This document shows, one piece after another, positions 63,995 through 64,000 of a DNA stretch of 64,000 nt. Position numbers and translations under genes: made by a program. The stretch comes from an uncultured Enhydrobacter sp. (GTDB lineage: Bacteria; Pseudomonadota; Gammaproteobacteria; Pseudomonadales; Moraxellaceae). Position 1 is the stretch's first letter, and each line of letters begins with the position of its first letter. The stretch is taken from contig CAMIOS010000004.1 of NCBI GenBank assembly GCA_946222995.1, positions 47,645-111,644 on the forward strand, read 5' to 3'. The notes below the pieces were generated by a model. The model saw nothing but the letters and a program-made list of their open reading frames with translations. It was not told where the DNA came from and did not search any database.

Positions 63995-64000
63995 CATTTT

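Noticed and set aside
1..64000. CRISPR arrays, insertion sequences, prophage or integrase genes
   Set aside because: No regularly spaced repeats, transposase motifs or phage structural genes are seen.

Overview
The window is a contiguous stretch of ordinary bacterial chromosome of moderate to low GC. It carries 58 supported protein genes, the first of them cut by the left edge, and one tRNA gene close to the right edge. Gene content and local order point to a gammaproteobacterium of the family Moraxellaceae, most like Moraxella/Faucicola or Psychrobacter: chpB/chpC-type twitching chemotaxis genes, dut-algC-argB, mutS next to fdxA, a stand-alone gspE, a wax ester synthase, a membrane PQQ dehydrogenase and a folC-SPOR pair. 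The taxon is inferred from proteins and synteny; there is no rRNA in the window. I see no insertion sequence, prophage, integrase or CRISPR array.

Layout. 1-1.2 kb: end of a type IV pilus chemosensory cluster (CheB-like, CheW-like). 1.4-8.6 kb: hisD, a TerC-CBS membrane protein, a lipoprotein, coaX-birA, a TauE/SafE permease, ribA. 8.9-12.5 kb: dxs, suhB, an Uma2-family protein. 12.5-15.9 kb: mutS-fdxA on the minus strand. 16.1-19.5 kb: secA and a small lipoprotein. 19.5-21.9 kb: tsaB-uppP-rsmJ on the minus strand. 22.2-26.8 kb: an MBL-fold protein, ubiA, a PQQ dehydrogenase. 26.8-29.3 kb: purM and purN with a toxin-antitoxin pair between them. 29.6-32.1 kb: an AI-2E/PerM-type protein and ttcA. 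32.1-33.1 kb: two small envelope genes. 33.2-37.2 kb: a ParA-like ATPase, an unknown membrane-anchored protein and topA. 37.3-38.2 kb: hslO. 38.7-42.2 kb: gltIJKL. 42.3-44.5 kb: thiG and a wax synthase/DGAT. 44.6-47.1 kb: a helical-repeat protein and gspE. 47.2-51.6 kb: two unknown secreted proteins around dut-algC-argB. 51.7-55.1 kb: an outer-membrane beta-barrel protein, rep and a 60-aa membrane peptide. 55.4-58.0 kb: an UbiH-family monooxygenase and an OmpA-C protein. 58.4-60.9 kb: rhomboid protease, metallophosphatase, bestrophin. 61.0-63.7 kb: LysM-SPOR protein and folC. 63.9 kb: tRNA-Trp with a clear promoter.

Most genes are core metabolism and information processing: purine, histidine, arginine, thiamine, riboflavin, isoprenoid, ubiquinone, CoA, biotin and folate pathways, plus mismatch repair, replication and protein export. 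Convergent units are often separated by strong A/T-flanked hairpins that can end transcription from both sides. Several starts were moved downstream of the longest frame because a Shine-Dalgarno sequence or family alignment supports it (the 4.5 kb lipoprotein, ribA, Uma2, rsmJ, the AI-2E gene, the ParA-like gene, hslO, gltJ, thiG, the OmpA-C gene).

I found no obviously new multi-gene system. The best candidates for a second look are the toxin-antitoxin pair between purM and purN, the orphan ParA-like ATPase translated back to back with an unknown membrane protein upstream of topA, the fusion of an uncharacterised N-terminal domain to an OmpA peptidoglycan-binding domain, a 60-aa membrane peptide with its own ribosome site and terminator, and a charged insert in the mismatch-recognition domain of MutS.
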